DNA of 64,000 nt, from the NCBI RefSeq assembly GCF_009737085.1, contig NZ_WOVL01000001.1, forward strand, positions 124,001 to 188,000, written 5' to 3'. The position numbers were made by a program, and so were the translations under genes. The stretch comes from Paenibacillus sp. NEAU-GSW1. GTDB lineage: Bacteria; Bacillota; Bacilli; Paenibacillales; Paenibacillaceae. The notes beneath the pieces were generated by a model. It was given only the letters and a program-made list of their open reading frames with translations. It was not told the DNA's origin and made no database searches. This document shows, piece by piece, positions 45,744 through 55,793 of the stretch (positions are counted from its first letter, which is position 1; each line of letters opens with the position of its first letter).

Positions 45744-45796
45744 AACAGGGGCATCCCGCTTGCGTCAGGCAATGACGCGGGGGAGATGCCCCTGTT
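45744..45796. terminator. Bidirectional terminator between ytoI and ytpI
   Basis: AACAGGGGCATC (45744-45755) pairs with GATGCCCCTGTT (45785-45796), with an additional CCGC/GCGG inner pairing, between convergent genes. Confidence 0.88.
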
Positions 45797-45803
45797 TGCT
45801 CAT

Positions 45804-46100
45804 TTATTGTTGCATCGTCCGATAGATGCTGTGGTTGCGCAGACCGGCAAATAAATTAAATAAGCCGATTACGAGAAACAAAGAGCCAATCACGATGCGG
45901 GCTGTCGACTCGTTTGAGAGAAACAGCTGGACGCCGGCGATGAAGACTAGCATGAGACCCATGCACATATTCATTCGCGATGCGTTCAAGCCGCGTACGC
46001 GCGTATTGGCAGAACGGCGGGATTTAAAGCTGAACAGAACAGTCAGCGCCAGCGTAATGATGATGCCCGGCGCAAACACGAATTGCAATAGCGAGTCCAT
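45804..46100 (-). CDS. ytpI: YtpI-like small membrane protein
   Basis: The 98-aa protein has three hydrophobic segments: FVFAPGIIITLALTVLFSF, MCMGLMLVFIAGVQLFL and IVIGSLFLVIGLFNLFAGL. Length, topology and position between ytoI and ytrI match ytpI of Bacillus. Function unknown. The ATG at 46100 is preceded by GAGGTG about ten nt upstream. It is on the same strand as ytrI and ytrH, 125 nt after ytrI. Confidence 0.8.
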   Translation of the reverse strand: MDSLLQFVFAPGIIITLALTVLFSFKSRRSANTRVRGLNASRMNMCMGLMLVFIAGVQLFLSNESTARIVIGSLFLVIGLFNLFAGLRNHSIYRTMQQ

Positions 46101-46225
46101 TAAGGAAGAACACCTCTTGACATTAGAATCTTTGAGATCTGCTCAAAGTCACTTTTTTGTAGAATCTAAACATCACTGCAGCTATTGTAGCATGTTCGGC
46201 GGTAATTCGGAAATAACAGAGCCGG

Positions 46226-46738
46226 TCAGGAAGGCGGGCGCTCGTAAGCTCGAACCTTGACCCATACGGTGAGCACATTATCAACGACGAGCATCGTATT
46301 GATATCGACGGTATAGCTTTTCTCCAGAACGTCAGAGTATATTTTTTGACTAAGCAGCTTGCGGGCGAATTGGGCGTCTGTGTCGATTTCGTAAATGCTC
46401 TTGCCAATATAGACGGACAAATCCTTTTTGATCCGCAGCAAAAGCTCCTTCTCGGTCACTTTATCGAGAACGGGCTTTTCTTTTTCTCCGGCTTCCGCTT
46501 CAATTCGGAGAACAACGCTTTTGATGACGGTATGCTGGTTGTTGAGCTCTTTTAAGCTTTGGATATCGTTTTCGTATTGAACCAACCTGACCTCCAAATC
46601 CTTTTTTAGGCTGACAAGCGACTCGAACTGCGCCTGGAAAAGCGAGTGGTATACTGCAGCGCCGACGACCATGCCGACTAATAAAACGCCGAGGCTCTGC
46701 ATTGCCCGAACATATTTATCGAATTGCGGCACGCGCAT
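46226..46738 (-). CDS. ytrI: Sporulation membrane protein YtrI-like
   Basis: The 170-aa protein has one N-terminal transmembrane helix (about 12-32, AMQSLGVLLVGMVVGAAVYH), a coiled-coil region (about 40-65, LKKDLEVRLVQYENDIQSLKEL) and a C-terminal domain exported or facing the intermembrane space. Position next to ytrH and dnaE and overall layout match YtrI, needed for sporulation in Bacillus. ATG 46738 follows AGGAG; it lies 3 nt after ytrH, so the two form an operon. Confidence 0.85.
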   Translation of the reverse strand: MRVPQFDKYVRAMQSLGVLLVGMVVGAAVYHSLFQAQFESLVSLKKDLEVRLVQYENDIQSLKELNNQHTVIKSVVLRIEAEAGEKEKPVLDKVTEKELLLRIKKDLSVYIGKSIYEIDTDAQFARKLLSQKIYSDVLEKSYTVDINTMLVVDNVLTVWVKVRAYERPPS

Positions 46739-46741
46739 AGG

Positions 46742-47077
46742 CTATGCCGCTCCTTTGCATACGAGCTTTACGAGCTCGGTGCCCATGTGCGCGCCAAGAA
46801 ATGCGGCTGCGATATAGCCGATCTGCAGAGCGGCCGGCGATAAATGGCCGGACGAAAGGTTGCTTTCGATGACTCTCATCGGATCAATCGAGCCTCCGAC
46901 AGCTGCTACTATCGCCCATATTTTTAAGTTGGCGGCCGTACTGACCATCATCGTTGCCGGGGGCATAAGCAAAAAGATCGAGCCGATGCCGGCTAGCATC
47001 GAGCCGCCCAGGACAACGCCGAATGCGATAAAGAAATCGAGCCCTGCTTTTGCTAGAAAATAGTTCAAGAACTGCAC
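46742..47077 (-). CDS. ytrH: Sporulation membrane protein YtrH-like
   Basis: The 111-aa protein has three hydrophobic segments (FFIAFGVVLGGSMLAGIGSIFLL; LKIWAIVAAVGG; ALQIGYIAAAFLGAHMG) and a YtrH-like N-terminus. In Bacillus ytrH is a SigE-dependent sporulation gene beside dnaE, on the opposite strand, exactly as here. The listed start is GTG 47077, but its SD (AAAGG) is only 3 nt away; a TTG at 47068 with GGTG six nt upstream is equally possible and shortens the protein by three residues. Confidence 0.85.
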   Translation of the reverse strand: MQFLNYFLAKAGLDFFIAFGVVLGGSMLAGIGSIFLLMPPATMMVSTAANLKIWAIVAAVGGSIDPMRVIESNLSSGHLSPAALQIGYIAAAFLGAHMGTELVKLVCKGAA

Positions 47078-47193
47078 CTGCCTTTAACAATTTGCTGGAT
47101 GGAGCCTGTCTACTACCATTCTATGGGCGGGTATGCGGCGATTATGATAAAATAGAAACAGAGAAAAGCTGAAGCGGAGAGGAAGAATTCGGG

Positions 47194-50100
47194 ATGAACG
47201 GCATCGATAGCAGTGAACAGTCATCATTCGTGCATTTGCACGTCCATAGCGAATACAGCCTGCTCGACGGAGCCGCCCGTATCCGCGATTTGGCGGCCAG
47301 AGCGGCGAGTCTTGGGATGAAGGCGCTTGCGTTGACCGATCACGGCGTCATGTATGGCGCGATTCCCTTTTATCGGGCGTGTGCTCAGCAGGGCATTAAG
47401 CCGATCATCGGCTGCGAAATGTATTACACAGCGGGCTCCAGGTTCGAGAAAGGTACCCGCAAGGAAAATCCGATCTACCATTTAATTTTGCTAGCGAAGA
47501 ACGAGACGGGCTATCGCAACTTGATGAAGCTCAGTTCGATTGCGCATTTGGAAGGCTTTCATTACAAGCCTCGCATTGACATGGAGTCGCTTGCGGCTCA
47601 TGCGGAAGGGCTTATCTGTCTTAGTTCTTGCCTGCACGGCGAAATATCTCAGCATTTGCTCCATGACCGGAGTGAGGAAGCGCGTGCCGCTGCATTGCGT
47701 TATAAAGCTGTTTTTGGCGACGATTTTTATTTGGAGCTGCAGGATCACGGAATGCTGGAGCAGAAAAAGGTCGCCGTTTCAATGATTGCATTGGCGGCAG
47801 AGACCGGCATTAAGCTGGCCGCCACTAACGATGTGCATTATCTGGCTCCCGAGGATGCTGAAGTGCAGGATGTGCTCCTTTGCATCGGAACGGGCAAGTC
47901 GGTTGATGACCCCGACCGCATGCGGATGAACACCGATCAGCTGTATATGAAAAGCGGCGAGGAGATGGAGCGGTTGTTCCGTCATGTGCCGGAGGCGATT
48001 GCCCATACGGCTGAAATCGCGGACAAAATCAGCTTCGAGCTGACGTTCGGACGGGCTGCGCTGCCGGCTTTTCATCCGGTTCCTGAGCGGCTGTCCTCGG
48101 CGGACTACCTGGCGCAGCTCTGCCGTGAAGGGCTTGTCTCCCGGTACTCGTTGCTGGAGCAGTGGTCGGACGGAACGGATTTCCGGCGACTCGCAGAGGA
48201 GCGGCTTGCTTATGAGCTGTCGGTTATCGAGAATATGGGCTTTAGCGATTATTTTCTTATCGTTTGGGATTTCATCCGATTCGCGCATGAACAGGGCATC
48301 CGCACAGGTCCCGGACGGGGTTCGTCGGCCGGCAGCCTCGTGGCGTATACGCTGCGCATAACGGATGTCGATCCGTTGAAATACAAGCTGCTCTTTGAGC
48401 GCTTTCTTAATCCCGAACGGATAACGATGCCGGATATTGATATCGACTTTAACGACGAGCGCCGTGATGAAGTCATTGCGTACGTGGCGGAGAAATACGG
48501 CGAAGACCATGTCGCGCAAATTATTACGTTCGGCACAATGGCGGCAAAGGCCGCTGTGCGCGACGTCGGACGGGCGATGAACGTGCCGTTCGCCGAGGTG
48601 GATCGGGCAGCCAAGCTCATTCCGAATCAGCTCGGCATTACGCTCGAGGAGGCGCTGCGGCAAAGCGAAGCTCTGCGTGAAGCATGCGAGCGCCAGCCCA
48701 AAACCGATGCGCTGCTGAAGATGGCGCTTAAGGTGGAAGGGATGCCGCGCCATGCGTCGACGCACGCGGCCGGCGTCATTATTTCCGGAGGGCCGTTAAC
48801 CGACTACGTTCCGCTGCAATCGGGCGGCGAGCGGTCCGTGCTGACGCAATATTCGATGGAGCATTTGGAGGCGATCGGCCTTCTCAAAATGGATTTTCTC
48901 GGGCTGCGCACGCTCTCGATTTTGGAGCGGACGCTTGGCTGGGTGAAGCAGCAGTACGGAGTCCATATCGATTTTCGGACGATTTCCGATAATGATCGGT
49001 TAACGTATGAAATGCTCGGGCGCGGCGATACGATGGGCATTTTCCAATTGGAGTCGACAGGCGTCCGCCGCGTGCTGCGGGAGATGAAGCCGTCCGATTT
49101 CGAGGATATCGTCTCGGTGCTGGCGTTGTATCGTCCGGGTCCGATGGAGTTTATCCCGAAATATATTCAAGGAAAACATGGCGATATTCAAGTGGAATAC
49201 CCGCATCCGACGCTTGAGCCGATTTTGGCCGATACGTACGGCATCATCGTCTATCAGGAGCAAATTATGCAAATTGCTTCTCGAATGGCGGGCTTTTCAC
49301 TCGGCGAAGCCGATTTGCTGCGGCGCGCGGTATCGAAGAAAAAGCGCGAGGTGCTTGACGAGCAGCGCTCGCATTTTGTCCAGGGAAGCCTGAGCCAAGG
49401 CTATGCGGAGGAAGATGCGAACCTAGTGTATGACATGATCGTCCGATTTGCCGATTACGGTTTTCCGCGCGCCCATGCCGCAGCTTACGGCGTGCTGGCT
49501 TTCCAGACCGCTTGGTTGAAAGCCCATCACCCCGTTCCGTTTATGGCGGCGATGCTCGCTTCGGTAACCGGCAATCAGCGCAAAACAGCGGAGTATGTGG
49601 ATGAATGCCGCCGCATGGGGATCGGCGTGCTGCCCCCCGATGTCAACGAAAGCGGCGTGACGTTTACGCCGGTGGAAGGGGCGGTCCGCTTCGGGCTTGC
49701 CGCGGTGAAAAACGTCGGTACGCAAGCGATCGAAGCGCTGGAGAGGGAACGCGCCGAGCAGCCGTTTGAAAGTCTGCTGGACCTGTGCCGCCGCGTTGAT
49801 TTGCGCGTCGTCAACAAGCGGGTGCTTGAATCACTGATTCAAGCCGGCGCGCTGGATTCGCTGCCCGGACACCGCGCGCAGCAGCTTGCCGCGCTGGATG
49901 AAACCGTAGAAGCTGCGCTTAAATGGCGCAAAGAGCGCGAGGAATTGCAAATCGAGCTGTTCGGTTTCGACGAGGTGCAAAACTGGGATATCGAAATGCC
50001 TGATATTCGGCCTTATACGACAGGAGAACAATTGGAGCTGGAGCGCGAGCTGCTTGGCCTCTATTTGTCCGGCCACCCGCTTGATGCCGCGGAGGAGCTT

Positions 50101-50865
50101 CTTGCTCCGCTTAGCTTGGATCGTCTCGTCGATCTGGCTGAAGCTCCGGAAGGCGCAGGCTCCGTAGCGGGCTTGCGCATCGTGTCGTTAAAGCCGTTTA
50201 CGAACAAAAAAGGCAATGCGATGGGCTTTTTGGAACTTGAAGATCGAATCATGCGTGTGGAAGCGGTAGTTTTTCCGGCTGTGTGGAAGCGGGTCTCGGA
50301 TAAGCTTGAGAAGGGCGGACTTGCGATTGTATCGGCAACGGTACAGCATCAGGAGGAGGAATTGAAGCTTATCGTCGAGGATGTGCTGCCGATTGGCGGA
50401 GAGGCGGCGCCGGGTCTGGCTGATCGAGTGCGGCAGATGCGCCGTCAGCTGGCGTCCCGCGCAGCGCGGACCGCTTCGCCGCAATCGCAATTGCAATTGC
50501 AGTCTAAGCCTCAGCCAGAGCAACGGTCCCGGCCATATTCGGGGTCCGGGGAGAGGCGTACAGTGGAGACAGCTACTGAACGGCAAACGGAAACGGCGGA
50601 GCGCAAGCCGGCTTCTGCTGCTCCGCGCCAGCGACAGCAGCAGCGCGTGTATATTAAAATCAGCGCTGCAACCGAGCAGTCGGGCGCGCTTGAACGACTT
50701 CAGGCGCTGCTCGCCGGTCATTCAGGAGCGCTCAATACGGTGCTGTTCTATGAACGCAATCAGAAGCTGATTGCGCTAAGCGATATGTATAAAGTGAAGC
50801 CGTCGCCGGAGCTGTTCGCGGCGATCGAGGAGCTGCTCGGCGCAGGAACAGTAGCGGTCAAGTAA
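47194..50865 (+). CDS. dnaE: DNA polymerase III subunit alpha DnaE
   Basis: The 1223-aa protein begins with a PHP domain (FVHLHVHSEYSLLDGAARI, then LTDHGVMYG). Next comes the polymerase with GPGRGSSAGSLVAYTLRI near 370 and catalytic aspartates in PDIDIDFNDERRDEV near 415, a helix-hairpin-helix region, and an OB-fold (GLRIVSLKPFTNKKGNAMGFLELEDR near 995). It is longer than DnaE of Bacillus by a Gln/Arg/Pro/Ala-rich stretch (about 1085-1145) before a final folded tail. GAGAGGAAG precedes the ATG. Confidence 0.96.
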   Translation: MNGIDSSEQSSFVHLHVHSEYSLLDGAARIRDLAARAASLGMKALALTDHGVMYGAIPFYRACAQQGIKPIIGCEMYYTAGSRFEKGTRKENPIYHLILLAKNETGYRNLMKLSSIAHLEGFHYKPRIDMESLAAHAEGLICLSSCLHGEISQHLLHDRSEEARAAALRYKAVFGDDFYLELQDHGMLEQKKVAVSMIALAAETGIKLAATNDVHYLAPEDAEVQDVLLCIGTGKSVDDPDRMRMNTDQLYMKSGEEMERLFRHVPEAIAHTAEIADKISFELTFGRAALPAFHPVPERLSSADYLAQLCREGLVSRYSLLEQWSDGTDFRRLAEERLAYELSVIENMGFSDYFLIVWDFIRFAHEQGIRTGPGRGSSAGSLVAYTLRITDVDPLKYKLLFERFLNPERITMPDIDIDFNDERRDEVIAYVAEKYGEDHVAQIITFGTMAAKAAVRDVGRAMNVPFAEVDRAAKLIPNQLGITLEEALRQSEALREACERQPKTDALLKMALKVEGMPRHASTHAAGVIISGGPLTDYVPLQSGGERSVLTQYSMEHLEAIGLLKMDFLGLRTLSILERTLGWVKQQYGVHIDFRTISDNDRLTYEMLGRGDTMGIFQLESTGVRRVLREMKPSDFEDIVSVLALYRPGPMEFIPKYIQGKHGDIQVEYPHPTLEPILADTYGIIVYQEQIMQIASRMAGFSLGEADLLRRAVSKKKREVLDEQRSHFVQGSLSQGYAEEDANLVYDMIVRFADYGFPRAHAAAYGVLAFQTAWLKAHHPVPFMAAMLASVTGNQRKTAEYVDECRRMGIGVLPPDVNESGVTFTPVEGAVRFGLAAVKNVGTQAIEALERERAEQPFESLLDLCRRVDLRVVNKRVLESLIQAGALDSLPGHRAQQLAALDETVEAALKWRKEREELQIELFGFDEVQNWDIEMPDIRPYTTGEQLELERELLGLYLSGHPLDAAEELLAPLSLDRLVDLAEAPEGAGSVAGLRIVSLKPFTNKKGNAMGFLELEDRIMRVEAVVFPAVWKRVSDKLEKGGLAIVSATVQHQEEELKLIVEDVLPIGGEAAPGLADRVRQMRRQLASRAARTASPQSQLQLQSKPQPEQRSRPYSGSGERRTVETATERQTETAERKPASAAPRQRQQQRVYIKISAATEQSGALERLQALLAGHSGALNTVLFYERNQKLIALSDMYKVKPSPELFAAIEELLGAGTVAVK

Positions 50866-51061
50866 GCTATTGACTGCCGCCTGGTCGGCAACAGCCAAAC
50901 CGGCCTGTCCGATTTATTTTCAATCTTATGCACAACTTGCCGTACTCCCGCATACATTTGAGATACAAACGGCAAAGGGCGAATGCTGCCAGAGACAGCA
51001 GCCCTGTACCGGCCGACTACGCCCAAGACAGGACGTACAAGCATATGCGGGAGGGATGGAC

Positions 51062-51547
51062 ATGACGTCCGGAATCGAGAATTGGCTGTTGAAGCGCGGA
51101 GTCAGCGTAGACGATATTGCGGAGATCGTATATTCGCTGCAGAGGCCCTATAATGCGGATCTCACAATTGCGCAATGTACGGAAAGCGTGCTAGCGGTAC
51201 TTGGCAAGCGCGAGGTGCAATATGTGCTGTTTACGGGCATCGCGCTCGATGAGCTGGCGGAACGGAGACTGCTGCCGGAGCCGCTTCAAGCCATAATGGA
51301 AACCGACGAGTCGCTTTATGGCGTCGATGAGACGCTGGCGCTCGGCATTACGAATGTATACGGCATGATTGGCTTGACGAGTTTCGGCTATTTGGATAAA
51401 GTTAAGCCCGGAATCATTCGTCAATTGAATTTAAAAGGCGAGAAAATTCATGTCTTTCTCGACGATCTGGTTGCGGGTCTGGCCGCCGCGGCATCGGCTA
51501 GAATCGCGCATCAGGACCCAAAAGCGCAACGATATGATTTGCCGTAA
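51062..51547 (+). CDS. Phosphatidylglycerophosphatase A family protein (YutG-like)
   Basis: The 161-aa protein reads WLLKRGVSVDDIAEIVYSLQ, then LGKREVQYVLFTGIALDEL, TDESLYGVDETLALGITNVYG and HVFLDDLVAGLAAAASARIA, the YutG/PgpA-like pattern with a conserved DD in the C-terminal helix. The B. subtilis protein belongs to the PgpA family, which dephosphorylates phosphatidylglycerophosphate, though this soluble version lacks obvious membrane helices. ATG 51062 follows GGGAGGG six nt upstream; the frame opening at 50870 is rejected. It follows dnaE. Confidence 0.85.
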   Translation: MTSGIENWLLKRGVSVDDIAEIVYSLQRPYNADLTIAQCTESVLAVLGKREVQYVLFTGIALDELAERRLLPEPLQAIMETDESLYGVDETLALGITNVYGMIGLTSFGYLDKVKPGIIRQLNLKGEKIHVFLDDLVAGLAAAASARIAHQDPKAQRYDLP

Positions 51548-51653
51548 TCCCTATGATTATGATATGATGATGAGATCATATGGCCTGTTGCCGACGTCTT
51601 TAGCGCTCCTTGCACTTAAGGCGTCCGGCGCAACGTTTTCAGGGGGTTCCATA

Positions 51654-51842
51654 ATGTGGACGGTCATTTACATCGCACCAACCGCTAAAATCGCGGAGAA
51701 CATCAAGAAGCGGCTTACGGAAGAAGGATTTCTCGTAAAGGTCCGTCCTGTTAATCTGTCTAAACAGCAATATGAGATCTTGGTTCCATCAGGTGAACTG
51801 GAGGAAGTGCAGGAAGTTTTTAATTCCATCATGCAGCCATAG
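51654..51842 (+). CDS. Small conserved-looking protein, 62 aa, DUF2007-like
   Basis: ATG 51654 has AGGGGGTT upstream. The product, MWTVIYIAPTAKIAENIKKR onward, is a compact beta-alpha-beta unit (YIAP-x-AKIAE; GFLVKVRPV; YEILVPSGELEEVQEVF) like the DUF2007 putative signal-transducing domain. Similar small ORFs next to accD in Bacillota have been named glutamate decarboxylase in some annotations; nothing in the sequence supports that enzyme. The frame from 51450 upstream is rejected. Gap to accD is 42 nt. Confidence 0.75.
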   Translation: MWTVIYIAPTAKIAENIKKRLTEEGFLVKVRPVNLSKQQYEILVPSGELEEVQEVFNSIMQP

Positions 51843-51884
51843 TGGACAGCCATATACTATTGCGCCTTGAGAGGTGTCGTTACT

Positions 51885-52775
51885 GTGCAAATTAAGGATT
51901 TATTTTCGAAAAAGAAGTATGCGACCATTCCTTCGGGAGCAGCGCCGGCTGCCGAACGCCCGAAGCGGGACATTCCCGAGGGTCTAATGAATAAGTGCTC
52001 CAAATGCGGCAATATTCAATACAGTAAAGAATTGGATAAAAACTTGAAAGTGTGCTCGTCATGCGGGCATCATTACCGTCTGAACGCTTGGGAACGGATC
52101 GGAATGACGCTAGATGACGGGCGTTTGTATGAGTACGACGCCGATATGGTATCGGTCGATCCGCTTTCGTTTCCCGGTTATGCGGGCAAGCTGAAGCAGC
52201 AGCACGAGAAAAACCCGAATCTCAATGATGCGGTCGTCACAGGCGAAGGAGCAATCGGCGGATTCCCGGTCGTCGTCTGCGTCATGAGCTTTGATTTCTT
52301 TAGCGGAAGCATGGGCTCGGTCGTCGGGGAGAAAATTACGAGAGCGATCGAGTCGGCTCATAGTAAAGGGCTGCCGCTCATTATTTTCTCGACATCCGGC
52401 GGAGCGCGCATGCAAGAGAGCATTCTAAGCTTGATGCAGATGGCGAAAACAAGCGCGGCGCTCGCGAAATTCCAAGGAGCGGGCGGCCTGTTCATCTCGG
52501 TATTTACAGATCCGACGATGGGTGGCGTATCGGCGAGCTTTGCAAGCCTGGGCGATTTCAATTTGGCCGAGCCTGGCGCGCTGGTCGGTTTTGCCGGCCG
52601 TATCGTTATCGAGCAAACGATTCGCCAGAAGCTGCCTGATAACTTCCAAACGGCTGAATTCAATTTGCAGCATGGACAGCTCGATATGGTCGTCCATCGC
52701 AAAGATATGAAGCAAATGCTGACTAAATTGCTCGATATGCACGTTGTAAGGGAGGGGATGACTCATGGCGGGTGA
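51885..52775 (+). CDS. accD: Acetyl-CoA carboxylase carboxyltransferase subunit beta
   Basis: The 296-aa protein has an N-terminal C4 zinc ribbon ([20 protein letters not shown] split as CSKC and CSSCG, about residues 37-60), then the crotonase-like core with [20 protein letters not shown] near 125 and TSGGARMQE near 170. It transfers CO2 from carboxybiotin to acetyl-CoA with AccA, giving malonyl-CoA for fatty-acid synthesis. The start is GTG 51885 (SD GAGAGGTG); TTG 51867 would place the SD within the gene. It overlaps accA by 11 nt. Confidence 0.97.
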   Translation: MQIKDLFSKKKYATIPSGAAPAAERPKRDIPEGLMNKCSKCGNIQYSKELDKNLKVCSSCGHHYRLNAWERIGMTLDDGRLYEYDADMVSVDPLSFPGYAGKLKQQHEKNPNLNDAVVTGEGAIGGFPVVVCVMSFDFFSGSMGSVVGEKITRAIESAHSKGLPLIIFSTSGGARMQESILSLMQMAKTSAALAKFQGAGGLFISVFTDPTMGGVSASFASLGDFNLAEPGALVGFAGRIVIEQTIRQKLPDNFQTAEFNLQHGQLDMVVHRKDMKQMLTKLLDMHVVREGMTHGG

Positions 52776-53832
52776 TCAAAAGCTTCCGTTCGAGAAGCCG
52801 CTCAGCGATTTGCGCGATAAAATCAAGACGCTGCAAACGTTGGCTGAAAGCAACGGCATGGACTTCTCGGAAGAAATAATGCGTCTTGAAGAACGCTGCA
52901 AGCAGCTTGAAGAAGAGCTGTACAGCGAAATGACGCCTGCGCAAAAAATGCATGTGGCGCGTCATCATCAGCGTCCGACCTCGCTTGATTTCATTCAAGC
53001 GATTTTTACTGATTTTATCGAATTGCACGGCGACCGCCTGTTCGCCGACGATCTGGCGATCGTAGGCGGCTTGGCTAAGCTGAACGGCATGCCTGTAACC
53101 GTTATCGGGCATCAACGGGGCAAGGATACGCGCGACAACATCGCCCGTTTCTTTGGCAGCCCCCATCCGGAAGGCTTCCGCAAAGCGCTCCGGCTTATGC
53201 AGCAGGCTGACAAATTCAAGCGTCCCATTATTACGTTCATTGATACGAAGGGCGCTTATCCCGGCAATACGGCCGAGGAACGCGGCCAGTCGGAAGCGAT
53301 TGCGCGCAACTTGAGAGAAATGGCCGGCTTTGGCGTTCCGATCGTGTGCGTCGTTATCGGCGAAGGCGGCAGCGGCGGAGCGCTTGCGCTTGGCGTAGGC
53401 AACCGTGTGCTCATGCTGGAAAATGCGATTTATTCCGCTATTTCACCAAACGGCGCGGCGTCGATTCTGTGGAAGGATGCTTCCAAAGCGGACGTTGCGG
53501 CCGAGGCTATGAAAATTACGGCTAAAAATTTGCTCGAATTTCAGGTCATCGAAGAAATTGTTCCGGAGGCGCAAGGCGGGGCGCATCGCGACCTCGACTT
53601 TACTGCGGAGCACCTGAAAGAAATGCTGTGGCGTCATGTGCAGGAGCTGCTCAAGCTTTCGCCGCAGGAGCTGATTGAGGACCGTTACCATAAATTCCGC
53701 AAAATCGGCGAGTTTCGAATTGCCGAGCCTGCAAAAGAAGTGAAGCAGCCTGACGAAGAGCAAGCCGGCGGTCAATCGCGGCAAGCGGCTGAGGACGTTA
53801 AAGACAGCGTGACCGAGTCTGCGCAGGTCTAA
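52765..53832 (+). CDS. accA: Acetyl-CoA carboxylase carboxyltransferase subunit alpha
   Basis: The 355-aa protein contains [21 protein letters not shown] near 70, [18 protein letters not shown] near 115, and [29 protein letters not shown] near 195, typical AccA. It is longer than the E. coli protein (319 aa) by a Glu/Gln-rich tail (about 322-355), probably disordered. The ATG at 52765 overlaps the end of accD, allowing equal expression of both subunits. The next gene is pyk, 94 nt on; pfkA, common between them in Bacillus, is absent. Confidence 0.97.
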   Translation: MAGDQKLPFEKPLSDLRDKIKTLQTLAESNGMDFSEEIMRLEERCKQLEEELYSEMTPAQKMHVARHHQRPTSLDFIQAIFTDFIELHGDRLFADDLAIVGGLAKLNGMPVTVIGHQRGKDTRDNIARFFGSPHPEGFRKALRLMQQADKFKRPIITFIDTKGAYPGNTAEERGQSEAIARNLREMAGFGVPIVCVVIGEGGSGGALALGVGNRVLMLENAIYSAISPNGAASILWKDASKADVAAEAMKITAKNLLEFQVIEEIVPEAQGGAHRDLDFTAEHLKEMLWRHVQELLKLSPQELIEDRYHKFRKIGEFRIAEPAKEVKQPDEEQAGGQSRQAAEDVKDSVTESAQV

Positions 53833-53926
53833 AGGGAGCTCCCAGCTAATTTTGCTGTACAAGCTGCGTCGAATATTGTAACTTTAATTTTGATAAATGT
53901 AAGATTTAACGGAGGAAACGAAACCA

Positions 53927-55681
53927 ATGCGCAAAACGAAAATCGTATGTACAATAGGACCTTCCAGCGAATCGCTGGAAAACACGAAAAAGCTTATTAA
54001 AGCAGGCATGAACGTTGCCCGTCTGAACTTCTCGCACGGCGACTTCGAAGAGCACGGCAACCGCATCAAGAACATTAAGCTGGCCAACGAGGAGCTGGGT
54101 ACTTCCGTAGCGATTCTCCTGGATACGAAAGGTCCAGAGATTCGTCTCGGCAAGCTTAAAGAAGAGCCGATCGAACTGATTCAAGGCGAAGTGATTGCGT
54201 TGACTACGGAAGAGATTCTTGGCGACAAGAACCGCATTCCTGTTACTTACGGCAACTTGCCTAACGATGTGACTGTCGGCTCGACGATTCTGATCGACGA
54301 CGGCTTGATCGGTTTGACGGTTGAAGAAGTAAAAGGCACGGAAATTGTTTGCCGTATCGTAAACAGCGGTCCAATTAAAAGCAAAAAAGGCGTTAACGTT
54401 CCAGGCGTTCACATCTCGCTTCCAGGCATCACGGAAAAAGATGCGAACGACATCATTTTCGGCATCGAGCAAGGCATCGATTTCATCGCTGCTTCGTTCG
54501 TCCGCAAAGCGAGCGACGTGCTTGAAATCCGCGAGCTGCTGGAGCGCCACAACGCTAGCCATATTCAAATCATTTCCAAAATCGAAAACCAGCAAGGCGT
54601 TGACAATCTCGATGAAATTCTTGAATTGTCCGACGGCCTGATGGTTGCCCGCGGCGACCTTGGCGTAGAAATTCCTGCTGAAGAAGTGCCTTTGGTTCAA
54701 AAAGAAATGATCGCGAAATGTAACCGCGCTGGCAAGCCGGTTATTACAGCAACTCAAATGCTTGATTCGATGCAACGCAACCCGCGTCCGACTCGTGCTG
54801 AAGCGAGCGACGTTGCGAATGCGATATTCGACGGCACGGATGCGATCATGTTGTCCGGCGAAACGGCTGCCGGCAAATACCCGGTCGAATCGGTTCAAAC
54901 GATGGCCCGCATCGCTGAACGCGCGGAAGCGGCGCTTGAATACCGCGAAATTTTCAAAAAGCAAGCTGATGCACAACAAACGACGGTTACGGAAGCAATC
55001 AGCCAAGCGGTTGCCAACTCCGCTTTGGATTTGAACGCTAAAGCGATCGTTACTTCGACGCAAAGCGGCTTTACGGCTCGCATGGTGTCGAAATATCGTC
55101 CGAAATCGCCAATTATTGCGGTTACGAACGATGTGAAGGTGATGAAGCGTCTTGCGCTTATTTGGGGCGTAACGCCGGTACTCGGCTCGAATGCTGAAAC
55201 GACAGACGAAATGGTTGAAATCGCTGTTGCCGGCGCGCAAAGCACTGGCCTGATCAGCCTTGGCGATACGATCGTTATTACAGCAGGCGTGCCAGTAGGC
55301 CGCTCCGGAACGACGAACCTGATCAAAATTCATCATATCGGCGAGCTTCTTGCGCAAGGACAAGGCATCGGCAGCCAAACAGCTACGGGCAAAGTCGTTG
55401 TTGCGCGCACGCCTGAAGAAGCTAATGCAAAAATGACAAAAGGCGCGATTCTCGTTACGGTATCGACGGATCGTGAATATATGCCTGCTTTCGAACAAGC
55501 GGCGGCAGTCATTACAGAGCAAGGCGGCATTACGAGCCATGCGGCTGTATGCGGAATTAACCTCGGCATTCCGGTTATTCTTGGCGTTAACAATGCGACT
55601 GAGCTGCTGGTAGACGGAACGGAAGTAACGCTTTACGGCGAAACTGGCGTTATTTACTCCGGTCAATCCAAAGTGATGTAA
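53927..55681 (+). CDS. pyk: Pyruvate kinase
   Basis: The 584-aa protein starts [20 protein letters not shown] and has [10 protein letters not shown] near 34, [10 protein letters not shown] near 65, [17 protein letters not shown] near 240 and [19 protein letters not shown] near 270, covering the active site. A C-terminal extension (about 480-584), ending in a PEP-utilising mobile domain with [11 protein letters not shown], is usual in Bacillus-type enzymes. It converts phosphoenolpyruvate plus ADP to pyruvate plus ATP. SD AACGGAGG; a hairpin terminator follows. Confidence 0.98.
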   Translation: MRKTKIVCTIGPSSESLENTKKLIKAGMNVARLNFSHGDFEEHGNRIKNIKLANEELGTSVAILLDTKGPEIRLGKLKEEPIELIQGEVIALTTEEILGDKNRIPVTYGNLPNDVTVGSTILIDDGLIGLTVEEVKGTEIVCRIVNSGPIKSKKGVNVPGVHISLPGITEKDANDIIFGIEQGIDFIAASFVRKASDVLEIRELLERHNASHIQIISKIENQQGVDNLDEILELSDGLMVARGDLGVEIPAEEVPLVQKEMIAKCNRAGKPVITATQMLDSMQRNPRPTRAEASDVANAIFDGTDAIMLSGETAAGKYPVESVQTMARIAERAEAALEYREIFKKQADAQQTTVTEAISQAVANSALDLNAKAIVTSTQSGFTARMVSKYRPKSPIIAVTNDVKVMKRLALIWGVTPVLGSNAETTDEMVEIAVAGAQSTGLISLGDTIVITAGVPVGRSGTTNLIKIHHIGELLAQGQGIGSQTATGKVVVARTPEEANAKMTKGAILVTVSTDREYMPAFEQAAAVITEQGGITSHAAVCGINLGIPVILGVNNATELLVDGTEVTLYGETGVIYSGQSKVM

Positions 55682-55716
55682 TTCAAATTAAATATTTTCT
55701 ACGAACAGTAGAACGG

Positions 55717-55751
55717 ACAAAAGCGAGGATGCGGAGCATCGTCGCTTTTGT
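55717..55751 (+). terminator. Hairpin terminator of pyk
   Basis: ACAAAAGCGA (55717-55726) pairs with TCGCTTTTGT (55742-55751), extended inside by GATGC/GCATC. The stem ends in TTTTG, so termination may be partial. Confidence 0.75.
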
Positions 55752-55793
55752 TCAACCTATTAGGCGATTTACAGTGCAAGGAGCGATTCGATC

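Noticed and set aside
47779..48765. 328-codon minus-strand ORF opposite dnaE
   Set aside because: Basic, His/Arg-rich translation typical of antisense frames; dnaE motifs occupy the plus strand throughout.
53906..55666. 586-codon minus-strand ORF opposite pyk
   Set aside because: It mirrors pyk, a highly codon-biased gene, in a frame where stop codons are rare; the translation (Asn/Arg/Phe-rich) has no family features and no SD.
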